From: Agathobacter sp.
GTDB taxonomy: Bacteria; Bacillota; Clostridia; Lachnospirales; Lachnospiraceae
Length of the DNA stretch: 64,000 bases
Assembly: GCA_022775045.1 (NCBI GenBank)
Contig: JALFLB010000059.1
Coordinates: 1-64,000, forward strand
Reading direction: 5' to 3'
Under the pieces are notes generated by a model. The model saw only the letters and a program-made list of their open reading frames with translations, was not told the DNA's origin and ran no database searches. Positions 32,687 to 41,759 of this stretch are shown one piece after another (the stretch's first letter is position 1; each line of letters opens with the position of its first letter). The position numbers and the translations under genes are program-made.

Positions 32687-32706
32687 TACGGCGCTCAGGC
32701 TTTTTT
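32669..32706. terminator. Bidirectional terminator, PAS-like gene and TVP38-like gene
   Basis: GCGCCGTA (32675-32682), loop TTAG, TACGGCGC (32687-32694); AGCC/GGCT extend it past an internal loop and TTTTTT follows. The TAG stop of the plus-strand gene is the loop. Confidence 0.85.
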
Positions 32707-33384
32707 GGATTTCCGGTTGTGATAGCGGTAGATGAGCATACCGGCAATGTAGAGAACAACCAGAATTATAAATACGATTACGGCGGTACTGTACTCTGCT
32801 TCACCGAGTGCACTGCCACTCATTACCGATAAAAAGATGGCCGGCAGACGACCGACAGCTGAGATAAAAATCCAGTGCGAAAGCTTAATATCGGTAAGTC
32901 CTACCAGGTAGGAAAGGAGATCTTTGGGAGTTCCGGGTATGAGGAAAAGCAAAAAAAGAATGCTTTCCAGACGCCTGGAATTTTTTAATATACGGACAGA
33001 TTTCATCTTTTCCCGACTGACAAAAAGTTCCACAAAGCGCATTCCAAAGCGGCGCACAAATAAAAAAATCAGAATACTTGCAATTGTCATTGCAATATCG
33101 CAGATGATCGTTCCTTTGACGGCACCGAAAGCATAGCCGGCTCCAACCTCAAAGGGACCGCCGGGGATGATGGCGAGGAAAACCTGCAGAATATTCATTC
33201 CCATAAAGGCAAGAATGCCCCAAAATCCTTTTGCATCTACCCAAAGACGGAATTGCTCCGGTTCCGAAACAAATTGTACAAGCGGACGACCAATAAAATA
33301 ACATAAGGCACCCAGAAACAAAATTGCAGCGATGCCCATTAGTAATTGGAACCATTTTTTCTGTTTCAGGTTTGATTGATCCAT
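32695..33384 (-). CDS. TVP38/TMEM64-family (DedA-like, VTT) membrane protein
   Basis: 229-residue integral membrane protein with about six hydrophobic segments (about 13-33, 50-75, 82-110, 130-150, 160-185, 195-220). The SNARE-assoc/VTT signature region contains IPGGPFEVGAGYAFG, then FRRFG-like VRRFGMRFVELF and LFLIPGTPKDLLSYLVGLT. Family members are linked to lipid flipping and membrane homeostasis; the substrate here is unknown. GAAAGGA precedes the ATG. Monocistronic and convergent with the PAS-like gene. Confidence 0.88.
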   Translation of the reverse strand: MDQSNLKQKKWFQLLMGIAAILFLGALCYFIGRPLVQFVSEPEQFRLWVDAKGFWGILAFMGMNILQVFLAIIPGGPFEVGAGYAFGAVKGTIICDIAMTIASILIFLFVRRFGMRFVELFVSREKMKSVRILKNSRRLESILFLLFLIPGTPKDLLSYLVGLTDIKLSHWIFISAVGRLPAIFLSVMSGSALGEAEYSTAVIVFIILVVLYIAGMLIYRYHNRKSKKA

Positions 33385-33449
33385 AAATTTTTCCTTTCGT
33401 ATTTATTTTTCCCTAAAAAATAATATAATGGATAAGTGGAGGAAAAACA

Positions 33450-34364
33450 ATGCTTTTCTATTTAGCTCCCCTTGAGGGAATTACCGGATATATTGTAAGG
33501 AACGCGTATGCACATCATTTTCCTTATATTGATCAATATTATACCCCATTTATTCCGGCAGCAAAACGGATGAATCAAAAAATTTTAAGGGATCTTGCAC
33601 CAGAGCACAATCAGGGAATCCGGCTTGTTCCGCAGTTGATCGGAAATCGTGCTGATGAGATACTGATGATGACAGAACAGCTTGCAGACCTTGGTTTTAC
33701 CAGTGTGAATCTCAATATGGGCTGTCCGTCTGGAACAGTAGTTGCAAAGAAAAGAGGGGCGGGTATTCTGTCTTGTCCAGATGAGCTTGACTGCCTGCTG
33801 GATGAGGTCCTTACTAAATGTCCGCTTCGTGTATCGGTAAAAACACGGATCGGGATGGAAAGTGAGAATGAGTGGGAACAGTTGTGTTCGATTTATGCAA
33901 AGTATCCCCTGGAGGAACTGATTATTCACCCGCGTATTCAGAAGGACTTCTATAAAAACGAGCCGAGGCTGGATGCGTTTGCAAAGGCCGTGGAACAGAT
34001 TTCTGCGCCGTTGTGTTATAATGGCGACATTAATACAGTGGAGGATTACCGTCGAATTACGCGGCTGTTTCCAACGGTGGATCGGGTGATGATTGGCAGG
34101 GGACTGCTTGCCAATCCCGGTCTGGTCGGTGAAATCAAGGGACATCCGGCAGCTGATAAGAGACAGATACGGGCATTTCATGATGAAATTCTGGAAGGAT
34201 GTCTTGCAACATTTCGAGGAGAACGGGATGTCGTGTTCCATATGAAAGAAATCTGGTTCTACCTGACGAAGCGCTTTCCAGAGAGTGACAAGCGTTTAAA
34301 GCAGATTCAAAAATGTCAGTCGCTGGTGGAATACCGCCTGATAGTACAGCAAATATTATCATAG
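33450..34364 (+). CDS. tRNA-dihydrouridine synthase
   Basis: FMN enzyme that reduces uridine in the tRNA D-loop. 304 residues: TIM barrel opening LAPLEGITGYIVRNAYAHHF, catalytic cysteine C92 in NLNMGCPSG, VKTRIGM near 130, IHPR near 160 and the FMN phosphate-binding GDINT and IGRGLLANPGL. A helical C-terminal domain (about 235-304) binds tRNA. It resembles the shorter clostridial Dus, so the exact modified position is left open. A TATAAT at 33424-33429 precedes the GGAGG. Confidence 0.9.
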   Translation: MLFYLAPLEGITGYIVRNAYAHHFPYIDQYYTPFIPAAKRMNQKILRDLAPEHNQGIRLVPQLIGNRADEILMMTEQLADLGFTSVNLNMGCPSGTVVAKKRGAGILSCPDELDCLLDEVLTKCPLRVSVKTRIGMESENEWEQLCSIYAKYPLEELIIHPRIQKDFYKNEPRLDAFAKAVEQISAPLCYNGDINTVEDYRRITRLFPTVDRVMIGRGLLANPGLVGEIKGHPAADKRQIRAFHDEILEGCLATFRGERDVVFHMKEIWFYLTKRFPESDKRLKQIQKCQSLVEYRLIVQQILS

Positions 34365-34427
34365 ACTTTTTGTGATAAATTCGTTACAATAGGTACTTGT
34401 AGATGAAAGGAAAAGAGAGGAAAGAGA

Positions 34428-35276
34428 ATGAGTCTGGCAGACAAGATATTTGTCGATATGTGTAAAGATATATTGGAAAATGGAACAAGTACGGAGGGAG
34501 AGTTGGTCCGACCGCATTGGGAAGATGGCACCAGTGCTTATACAATCAAGAAGTTCGGTGTTGTCAATCGTTATGATTTGTCGAAGGAGTTTCCGGCAAT
34601 TACGCTCCGTAAAACGGCCGTTAAGACCTGTACTGAGGAGATGCTTTGGATCTGGCAGCGTAAGTCTAACAACATCCATGATTTAAAGAGTACGGTCTGG
34701 GATGAGTGGGCGGATGAGAACGGCTCGATCGGTAAAGCGTACGGTTATCAGCTGGCACAGAAGCATCAATATAAAGAAGGAATGATGGATCAGGTGGATC
34801 GTGTGATTTATGATCTGAAGCATAACCCATTCAGCAGAAGAATTCTTACCAACATCTATGTTCATGAGGATCTGCATGAGATGAATCTCTATCCCTGTGC
34901 ATACAGTATGACATTTAATGTGACGCAGCAGCCGGGGGAGGAGAAGCTTACGCTCAATGCAATCTTAAATCAGCGCTCACAGGATGTTCTTGCGGCGAAC
35001 AACTGGAATGTGTGTCAGTATGCGGTGCTGATGCATATGCTGGCACAGGTGTGCGATATGAAGGTGGGTGAGCTGGTACATGTGATTGCTGATGCACATA
35101 TTTATGACCGGCATGTACCGCTGATAAAGGAGCTGATTTCAAGGGAACAGCACCCGGCACCAAAGTTCTGGCTGAACCCTGAGGTGAAGGATTTTTATCA
35201 GTTCACTACAGATGATATCCGGATTACGGATTATGTAACTGGACCACAGATTAAGGATATTCCGATTGCGGTATAA
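34428..35276 (+). CDS. thyA: Thymidylate synthase
   Basis: Methylates dUMP to dTMP with methylene-tetrahydrofolate. 282 residues. Catalytic cysteine C157 in LYPCAYSM, phosphate-binding arginines in NPFSRRILTNI, folate/dUMP region RSQDVLAANNWNVCQYA and C-terminal IKDIPIAV. The motif around the cysteine differs from the usual APCH, as in the longer-insert Bacillus/Clostridium type. Dihydrofolate reductase follows 21 nt later, the normal pair because ThyA produces dihydrofolate. Confidence 0.95.
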   Translation: MSLADKIFVDMCKDILENGTSTEGELVRPHWEDGTSAYTIKKFGVVNRYDLSKEFPAITLRKTAVKTCTEEMLWIWQRKSNNIHDLKSTVWDEWADENGSIGKAYGYQLAQKHQYKEGMMDQVDRVIYDLKHNPFSRRILTNIYVHEDLHEMNLYPCAYSMTFNVTQQPGEEKLTLNAILNQRSQDVLAANNWNVCQYAVLMHMLAQVCDMKVGELVHVIADAHIYDRHVPLIKELISREQHPAPKFWLNPEVKDFYQFTTDDIRITDYVTGPQIKDIPIAV

Positions 35277-35297
35277 AGATTTAAGGAGGTACGTTTT

Positions 35298-35789
35298 ATG
35301 AATATCATTGCAGCTGTCGATAATAATTGGGCGATTGGCAAGAATAACAATCTATTGGTGCGTATTCCGATGGATCAGAAGTTTTTCCGGGAGACAACAA
35401 CCGGAAAAGTTGTTGTCATGGGCAGAAAGACACTGGAAAGTTTCCCAAATGGTCTTCCACTTAAGAATCGGACAAATATTGTGTTGACACATAACCTCAA
35501 TTACAAGGTGAAGGATGCAATTGTTGTTCACTCCATGGATGAACTGCATGAGGAACTGAAAAAATATAACAGTGATGATATTTATGTGATCGGCGGAGAA
35601 AAGATTTATGAGCAGCTGTTAGATGAGTGTGATGTGGCACATATTACTAAGATAAATTTTTCTTATGATGCAGATGCATATTTTCCAAATCTGGATGAAA
35701 AGCCGGAGTGGAAGATTACTGCGGACAGTGAGGAACAGACATACTTTGATCTGGAATTTTATTTTTACAAATATGAGAAAGTGAAATAG
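35298..35789 (+). CDS. folA: Dihydrofolate reductase
   Basis: Regenerates tetrahydrofolate for ThyA. 163 residues: opening IIAAVDNNWAIGKNNNLL, substrate and NADPH elements (VVMGRKTLESFP, IYVIGGEKIYEQLL) and C-terminal strands. AAGGAGG is 8 nt before the ATG. Between thyA and the AEC carrier gene, with 2 nt to the latter. Confidence 0.95.
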   Translation: MNIIAAVDNNWAIGKNNNLLVRIPMDQKFFRETTTGKVVVMGRKTLESFPNGLPLKNRTNIVLTHNLNYKVKDAIVVHSMDELHEELKKYNSDDIYVIGGEKIYEQLLDECDVAHITKINFSYDADAYFPNLDEKPEWKITADSEEQTYFDLEFYFYKYEKVK

Positions 35790-35791
35790 AA

Positions 35792-36742
35792 ATGAGTGAT
35801 TTTTTATTCAGTGTCAACGTGACGCTGCCAATTTTTCTGGTTATGGTGATTGGTTGGGTGCTGCGTCAGATCGGAATGCTGGATGAGCATTTTGTTACAG
35901 TGGCAAATAAATTTAACTTTAAGGTGACTCTTCCGTTTATGCTGTTTCGGGATATTGCTTCTGTTGATATCTGGAAGGTGTTTGATCTTAAGTTTGTACT
36001 TTTTTGTGCAGTTGCCAGCAGCATCTGTTTTTGGGGAATCTGGGGAGTATCTAAGCTGCTTGTAAAGGAGAATAGCATTCGTGGTGCGTTTGTTCAGGCT
36101 TCGTTTCGCAGCAGTGCGGCTGTGATGGGGCTTGCATTTATCAGCAATATTTATGGAGCCTCTGCGATGGGACCACTCATGATTATTGGTGCAGTGCCAC
36201 TTTACAATATATATGCGGTAATTGTTTTGACATTTGAAGCAAGTGGTGAGGATGGAATCAGAAACACTGCAAAGATTAAAGAGGCATGTATCAATATTTT
36301 AAAAAATCCGATTATAATCTCTATTTTCCTGGGACTGACTGTGTCAATGCTGGGGATTCATTTTCCGGTGATGGTGGATAAGACTGTTAATTCCGTGGCA
36401 CAGCTTGCAACACCGCTGGCACTGATTGTGATTGGTGCAGGATTTGAGGGGCGTAAGGCACTTGCTAAAATAAAGCCAACGTTCTGGGCTTCGGCAATCA
36501 AGCTTGTGATTCAGCCCCTTGTCTTTTTGCCGGTGGCTGCATGGATGGGATTTACAGGGGAGAAGATGATAGCCATATTAATTATGCTGGCATCACCGAC
36601 GACACCAAGCTGCTATATTATGGCAAAAAATATGAAAAATGACGGCGTGCTGACGGCAAGCGTGGTGGTCGCGACAACACTTCTCGCGGCATTTACGCTG
36701 ACGTTATGGATTTTTCTGCTTCGCCGGTTTGGGTTAATATAG
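35792..36742 (+). CDS. AEC-family (auxin efflux carrier-like) transporter
   Basis: 316-residue membrane protein with about ten hydrophobic helices in two five-helix halves: first LPIFLVMVIGWVLRQIGMLDE with FKVTLPFMLFRD, second IISIFLGLTVSMLGIHFPV with ATPLALIVIGAGF and ASPTTPSCYIMAKNM. Bacterial members export or take up organic acids such as malate; the substrate is not known. It starts 2 nt after folA and ends 13 nt before ilvB, so it may move a branched-chain or keto-acid precursor; that is inference. Confidence 0.85.
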   Translation: MSDFLFSVNVTLPIFLVMVIGWVLRQIGMLDEHFVTVANKFNFKVTLPFMLFRDIASVDIWKVFDLKFVLFCAVASSICFWGIWGVSKLLVKENSIRGAFVQASFRSSAAVMGLAFISNIYGASAMGPLMIIGAVPLYNIYAVIVLTFEASGEDGIRNTAKIKEACINILKNPIIISIFLGLTVSMLGIHFPVMVDKTVNSVAQLATPLALIVIGAGFEGRKALAKIKPTFWASAIKLVIQPLVFLPVAAWMGFTGEKMIAILIMLASPTTPSCYIMAKNMKNDGVLTASVVVATTLLAAFTLTLWIFLLRRFGLI

Positions 36743-36755
36743 GAGGAAGCAAATA

Positions 36756-38477
36756 ATGGATATTACAGGAAGAAAATTGTTCGTAAAAGCGCTTGCGGAG
36801 GAAGGGGTTGATACCATCTTCGGTTATCCGGGCGGTACGGTTACGGATTTATTTGATGAATTATACAAAACGGATTCCATTAATCTGGTTTTGCCACGTC
36901 ATGAGCAGGGATTGATTCATGCGGCAGAAGGGTATGCCAAGTCCACAGGAAAAGTAGGGGTGTGTCTTGTTACCAGTGGTCCGGGAGCGACCAACATTAT
37001 TACAGGACTTGCAGATGCACATTATGACAGTGTTCCATTAGTTTGTTTTACGGGACAGGTTCCACTTGGATTGATTGGAAATGATGCTTTTCAGGAAGTG
37101 GATATTGTTGGAATGACCAGAAGCATCACAAAGTATGGTGTGACAGTGAGAAACAGGCAAGATCTTGGTAGAATTATTAAGATGGCGTTTTATATCGCAC
37201 AAAGTGGAAAGCCGGGTCCGGTTGTGGTTGATATTCCGAAGGACATTCAGATTGCATCGGGACCGGCAGATTATCCAAAACATGTGGATATCCGTGGATA
37301 TAAGATCAGCAGCGGCGTACATGTGGGGCAGCTCAAACGTGCTTATAAGCTTCTAAAAGCCGCGAAGAAGCCACTTATTCTTGCTGGCGGGGGAATCAAT
37401 ATTGCAAGAGCCAATGACAAGCTGCAGGCCTTTGCAGAGCAGGAGCAGGTTCCGGTAGTGACAACCATTATGGGAAAAGGAGCGATTCCGACTACACATC
37501 CACTGTATATTGGAAACTGTGGAATGCATGGCAAGTATGCGGCAAATATGGCAGTAAGCCAGTGTGATGTCCTTTTCTCTATTGGTACACGATTTAACGA
37601 CCGCATTACGGGAGATCTTAATGAGTTCGCTCCAAATGCAAAGATTGTACATATCGATATCGATACCGCATCCATCTCCAGAAATGTGGTGGTTGACGTT
37701 CCGGTGGTAGCAGATGCAGCAGTTGCGCTTGAAAAGCTTTTGGAGTGGACGGAGCCGAAAAAAACAGAGAAGTGGCTGTCGCAAATCCGTTCCTGGGACG
37801 AGGAAAATCCGCTGGTGATGCGCAGAGATCGCGGCATGAGTCCACAGATGATTATGGAACATATCAATCAGGAGTTCCCGCATAGCATTTATGTGACGGA
37901 TGTCGGCCAGCATCAGATGTGGGCAACTCAGTATTTGCAGCTGGATAAGGGAAGCCAGCTGATTACATCGGGCGGACTTGGAACGATGGGATTTGGTTTT
38001 CCGGCGTCAATTGGAGCAAAGATTGCCAATCCAGATAAGGATGTGGTATGCATTACAGGGGACGGTGGATTTCAGATGAATATTCAGGAGATGGCAACTG
38101 CGGTCACGCAGGGAACCGGGATAACGATTTGTCTTCTCAACAACTATTATCTGGGCATGGTTCGTCAGATGCAGGAACTGTTTTATGGGAAGCGATACAG
38201 TGCAACCTGTCTCCGCAAGCGTCCGTCGTGTCCGTCAGATTGTAAGGGACCGTCCGATGCCTGTCCACCGTATGTACCGGATTTTGTTAAGCTTGCAGAA
38301 AGTTATGGCGCTTATGGGATTCGTGTGACCAAAGAGGAAGAAATTGATGCGGCATTTGCTGAGGCAAAGAAGCATACGGATGCACCGACAGTTATCGAAT
38401 TTATGATTGCCACGGATGAACTGGTACTTCCTATGGTAAAGAGTGGAAATCCGATGAGTGAGATGATTTTAAAATAG
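36756..38477 (+). CDS. ilvB: Acetolactate synthase, large subunit, with cysteine-rich insert
   Basis: ThDP/FAD enzyme making acetolactate or acetohydroxybutyrate for branched-chain amino acids. 573 residues; ThDP glutamate in LPRHEQGLIHAAEGYAK, central FAD domain, and the C-terminal ThDP motif GDGGFQMNIQEMATA...NNYYLGMV. After LFYGKRYSA, a roughly 20-residue insert carries C485, C492, C496 and C503 (C-x6-C-x3-C-x6-C), then PPYVPDFVKLAESYG resumes the family sequence. This insert lies in the loop that closes over the active site, so redox or metal control is possible. AGGAGG is 8 nt before the ATG. Confidence 0.93.
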   Translation: MDITGRKLFVKALAEEGVDTIFGYPGGTVTDLFDELYKTDSINLVLPRHEQGLIHAAEGYAKSTGKVGVCLVTSGPGATNIITGLADAHYDSVPLVCFTGQVPLGLIGNDAFQEVDIVGMTRSITKYGVTVRNRQDLGRIIKMAFYIAQSGKPGPVVVDIPKDIQIASGPADYPKHVDIRGYKISSGVHVGQLKRAYKLLKAAKKPLILAGGGINIARANDKLQAFAEQEQVPVVTTIMGKGAIPTTHPLYIGNCGMHGKYAANMAVSQCDVLFSIGTRFNDRITGDLNEFAPNAKIVHIDIDTASISRNVVVDVPVVADAAVALEKLLEWTEPKKTEKWLSQIRSWDEENPLVMRRDRGMSPQMIMEHINQEFPHSIYVTDVGQHQMWATQYLQLDKGSQLITSGGLGTMGFGFPASIGAKIANPDKDVVCITGDGGFQMNIQEMATAVTQGTGITICLLNNYYLGMVRQMQELFYGKRYSATCLRKRPSCPSDCKGPSDACPPYVPDFVKLAESYGAYGIRVTKEEEIDAAFAEAKKHTDAPTVIEFMIATDELVLPMVKSGNPMSEMILK

Positions 38478-38485
38478 GAGGGAAA

Positions 38486-38995
38486 ATGATGTCTGAAATG
38501 AAAAAAAGATGGATTGCTTTGTACGTTGAGAATCAGGTGGGCGTACTTGCGAAGGTTTCCGGGCTGTTTTCTGCGAAATCCTATAATCTGCAGTCTCTGA
38601 CTGTTGGAACCACAGAGGATGAGACCGTCTCCCGTATGACAATTGGAGTGGAGAGTGATGATATTACATTTGAGCAGATCAAGAAGCAGCTCAATTGTAT
38701 GGTGGAAGTAATTAAGGTGATTGATCTGACAGATGTACCTCTTCGAATGAAGGAGCTGATGTTTGTCACGATTGCAGATCTGGATGAAGCGCAGATGACT
38801 GAAGTTTTTCAGATCGCACAGGCGATGCGCGTGGATGTAGTGGATATCGGAGTTCACAGTGTGATGCTTGAGTGTAAGAGGACAGAGCATAAGCATAATG
38901 ATCTGGTTGCGCTCCTGAAGAAAAAATTTAAAAATATTTGTGTTGTACGTGGCGGGGCAGTTGCAATTGAGTCCATCAGTACAGAATGCAAATAG
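38486..38995 (+). CDS. ilvN: Acetolactate synthase, small (regulatory) subunit
   Basis: ACT-domain regulatory partner of IlvB; valine feedback is usual for the family. 169 residues: N-terminal ACT domain with WIALYVENQVGVLAKVSGLFSAKSYNLQSL (wait-free valine pocket intact), then the C-terminal activation domain ending VVRGGAVAIES. Starts 9 nt after ilvB with AGGAGG. A terminator follows. Confidence 0.93.
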   Translation: MMSEMKKRWIALYVENQVGVLAKVSGLFSAKSYNLQSLTVGTTEDETVSRMTIGVESDDITFEQIKKQLNCMVEVIKVIDLTDVPLRMKELMFVTIADLDEAQMTEVFQIAQAMRVDVVDIGVHSVMLECKRTEHKHNDLVALLKKKFKNICVVRGGAVAIESISTECK

Positions 38996-39002
38996 AATAA
39001 AA

Positions 39003-39033
39003 ATTCCCCGCGGCTTTAAAGACCGCGGGGATT
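39003..39033. terminator. Bidirectional terminator after ilvN
   Basis: CCCCGCGG (39006-39013) with CCGCGGGG (39023-39030), 9-nt loop, AAT/ATT extend the stem, T-rich tail on each side. Confidence 0.85.
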
Positions 39034-39041
39034 ATTATTTG

Positions 39042-39548
39042 TCAGCGGGCAACGGCTTCTATGATTTCTCCAACATACATGGTGTGCATATCGTGGTCGC
39101 TGTACCATTTGGATGAGATTGAAGAATCTGTAAAGCTGTCCTCAGTCATCGGTACGGCTGCCATCTTGCGGCAAAGGAGAACAAGATTTGCCTCATCAGG
39201 ATAAGGAATATCGTGGCGGAATGCAGGGGTAAGTCCGGCTTCGGCAAATTTGTCTTCGTTTCTTCCACTGTGGCTGCCACAGTAATTTAAGGCAGTGCGG
39301 TAATCCTCGTTTAAGAAAGAGAGGGAAAACAAATCTCCTTTGTCGAGAAATTCCTTTGTATAGCGGGAATCACGGATAAAGATATAGACAACATTTTTGC
39401 CCCAGAGGACACCAACACCGCCCCAGCTGACGGTCATGGTATTGCATTTCGTCTTGTTACCAGCAGAAACAAGAGCCCATTCTTTTCCAATTTTTGTAAA
39501 GGGGTTCATTTTCAACTGATCGATTGGGTATGGTTGAAAAGCATGCAT
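39042..39548 (-). CDS. Flavin reductase-family protein
   Basis: 168-residue FMN-binding split-barrel protein of the flavin reductase-like (DIM6/NTAB) type: AGNKTKCNTMTVSWGGVGVLWGKNVVYIFIRDSRYTKEFL binds flavin and the middle segment FSLSFLNEDYRTALNYCGSHSGR is characteristic. Likely an NAD(P)H-flavin or small-molecule reductase. AGGAGG is 9 nt before its ATG. Transcribed alone, convergent with ilvBN. Confidence 0.88.
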   Translation of the reverse strand: MHAFQPYPIDQLKMNPFTKIGKEWALVSAGNKTKCNTMTVSWGGVGVLWGKNVVYIFIRDSRYTKEFLDKGDLFSLSFLNEDYRTALNYCGSHSGRNEDKFAEAGLTPAFRHDIPYPDEANLVLLCRKMAAVPMTEDSFTDSSISSKWYSDHDMHTMYVGEIIEAVAR

Positions 39549-39666
39549 AGCAAATCCTCCTATGTTTTATAATATTTTATGCTGAATCTTTTAAGTACAG
39601 TATACCAATGGTAACATTTTTTCGCAAGCTGCATACAATAGCATGAGAAAAGAAAAAGGATCTAGT

Positions 39667-40938
39667 ATGGATCTGCAGCAGAATGTGAATGAAAATGCCA
39701 GTAACAATGTAGATAAAGGAACCCTGCGTATCAGTTTGACCAACGAATCGACTGGAAGTCCCGTGCAGGGGGCAAAAATTGCTATTTCCTATACAGGCAA
39801 CCCATCAGTGACGCTTGAGGAGGTGAGTACGGATGATTCCGGAAATAGTGAGGAACTTACGCTTAATGCTCCACCGCTGGAATACTCCATGGAACCTAGT
39901 GAGCAGCAGCCGTATGCGGAATATACGATCCATGTGCAGGCCCCGGGCTATCGGGATATTACGGTTTCGGCGATCGACATTCTTCCTGGGGAAGCGGCGA
40001 TTCAAAATGTAAAGCTTGAAGCGGAGGATGCTCCGGGAGACAGGATTGATACGATAGTGATTCAACCCCATACGCTTTATGCTGAATATCCACCGAAGAT
40101 TCCGGAGGACGAAATCAAACCGATGGAGGAGACGGGAGAGATTGTCTTAAGCCGTGTTGTGATTCCGGAGTATATTGTTGTTCATGACGGAGCACCATCG
40201 GATTCGACGGCAGCAAACTATTATATCAGATATCGTGACTACATCAAGAATGTTGCTTCCTCTGAAATTTATGCCACATGGCCGGATGCAACGCTTCGGG
40301 CGAATATACTTGCCATCATGTCCTTCACGTTGAACAGGGTTTATACGGAGTGGTATCGTGGAAAAGGATATCAGTTTACGATCACTTCTTCAACGGCTTA
40401 TGATCACAAATTTATGTACGGACGTAATTTTTTTCAAAGTATTTCCCGTGTGGTGGATGAAATGTTTGAAAACTATCTTTCCCGTCCAAATGTGCGCCAG
40501 CCTATACTGACCCAGTACTGTGACGGACAGAGAGTCAGCTGTCCGAACTGGATGTCGCAGTGGGGTAGCAAATATCTGGGCGATCAGGGATATTCTGCAA
40601 TAGAGATTCTGCGCAATTATTATGGGGATGATATGTACATCAATTCTGCGCAGGGAATTTCCGGCATTCCGGCATCATGGCCGGGATATGATCTTGGTGT
40701 TGGCGCAAGTGGCGACAAGGTCCGTCAGCTGCAGGAACAGCTTGCGAGAATCTCGCGTTCTTATCCGGCGATTCCTACTGTTACTGCAGATGGAATTTAT
40801 GGAAACAGGACAAAGGAGGCAGTAGAAAAATTCCAGTCTGTTTTCGGACTTCCGGTAACAGGGATCGTTGATTATCCGACATGGTATAAGATTTCAGATA
40901 TTTACGTGGCGGTGTCACGGATTGCGGAGCTACGCTAG
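39667..40938 (+). CDS. SpoIID-like and peptidoglycan-binding domain protein
   Basis: 423 residues from ATG 39667 (AAAGGA upstream; the ATG at 39643 has no ribosome site). Three parts are visible: a carboxypeptidase-regulatory-like beta sandwich (about 20-115, with VQGAKIAISYTG and YTIHVQAPGYRDITV), a central domain of SpoIID/stage-II-sporulation type (about 150-330, YIRYRDYIKNVASSEIYATWPDATLRANILAIMSF), and a C-terminal peptidoglycan-binding domain (about 345-410, GDKVRQLQEQLARI, DGIYGNRTKEAVEKFQ). No signal peptide is visible, which would suit delivery inside the mother cell during sporulation. The function is inferred from domains. Confidence 0.75.
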   Translation: MDLQQNVNENASNNVDKGTLRISLTNESTGSPVQGAKIAISYTGNPSVTLEEVSTDDSGNSEELTLNAPPLEYSMEPSEQQPYAEYTIHVQAPGYRDITVSAIDILPGEAAIQNVKLEAEDAPGDRIDTIVIQPHTLYAEYPPKIPEDEIKPMEETGEIVLSRVVIPEYIVVHDGAPSDSTAANYYIRYRDYIKNVASSEIYATWPDATLRANILAIMSFTLNRVYTEWYRGKGYQFTITSSTAYDHKFMYGRNFFQSISRVVDEMFENYLSRPNVRQPILTQYCDGQRVSCPNWMSQWGSKYLGDQGYSAIEILRNYYGDDMYINSAQGISGIPASWPGYDLGVGASGDKVRQLQEQLARISRSYPAIPTVTADGIYGNRTKEAVEKFQSVFGLPVTGIVDYPTWYKISDIYVAVSRIAELR

Positions 40939-41000
40939 ACATTCCTGTTTATTTGTGGTTAAATTGAAAGAAAGAACACGCAAAGATACAGGGGAAAAGA

Positions 41001-41759
41001 ATGAAGAATTACAGAATTACCGTTGCATATGACGGGAGCAGATATAAAGGCTGGCAGATACAAAAAAGTACGGATGCGACTATTCAGGGAAAGCTTTCGA
41101 TGGTGCTTATGAATCTTGCCGGCCATAATGTTGAGGTGATCGGATCGGGAAGAACTGATGCTGGTGTGCATGCTCTCGGTCAGGTTGCCAATTTTCATCT
41201 GGACGAGCATTTTTCTGAGAAGGAGATTTTTAATTATCTCAATCGATATCTGCCGGAGGATATTGCAGTTCTTGATATTATGGAGGTGGATGAGAGGTTT
41301 CACAGCCGCTATCAGGCTACCGGAAAGACATACAGCTATCGGATTCGGACTAATCCGGTGCCGGATGTGTTTGAGCGTCGTTTCCTCTATCATTATGGGC
41401 AGCCTCTCGATTTGGAGCGGATGAGGAAGGCGGCAGTGCAGTTTCTTGGAACACATGATTTTGCCTCTTTTTGCGGCAACAAGCATATGAAAAAATCCAC
41501 TCGGCGCACGATATTTGATATTTGTTTTAAGGAGAGTCCGGATGAAATTGAAATCCGTTATACAGGTAATGGATTTTTGCAGAACATGGTTCGGATTCTT
41601 ACCGGAACCCTTATAGAGGTCGGTCGGGGCGAGCGTGAGCCGGAGAATATGAAAGAAATTTTGGAAGCAAAAAATCGCGAAATGGCAGGCTATACGGCAC
41701 CGCCGCAGGGATTACGATTAGAGAAGGTTATGTATGGAAAAGTGGTTGGTGACGAATAA
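41001..41759 (+). CDS. truA: tRNA pseudouridine synthase A
   Basis: Makes pseudouridine at positions 38-40 of the anticodon arm. 252 residues with the catalytic aspartate D53 in GSGRTDAGVHALGQVANF, plus YSYRIRT near 115 and GNGFLQNMVRILTGTLIEVG near 195. The gene overlaps the start of recJ by 26 nt, indicating coupled translation. Confidence 0.95.
   Translation: MKNYRITVAYDGSRYKGWQIQKSTDATIQGKLSMVLMNLAGHNVEVIGSGRTDAGVHALGQVANFHLDEHFSEKEIFNYLNRYLPEDIAVLDIMEVDERFHSRYQATGKTYSYRIRTNPVPDVFERRFLYHYGQPLDLERMRKAAVQFLGTHDFASFCGNKHMKKSTRRTIFDICFKESPDEIEIRYTGNGFLQNMVRILTGTLIEVGRGEREPENMKEILEAKNREMAGYTAPPQGLRLEKVMYGKVVGDE

Noticed and set aside
41734-41759. recJ start after truA to avoid overlap
   Set aside because: No ATG/GTG with ribosome site follows before family homology begins; the 26-nt overlap is common for coupled genes.
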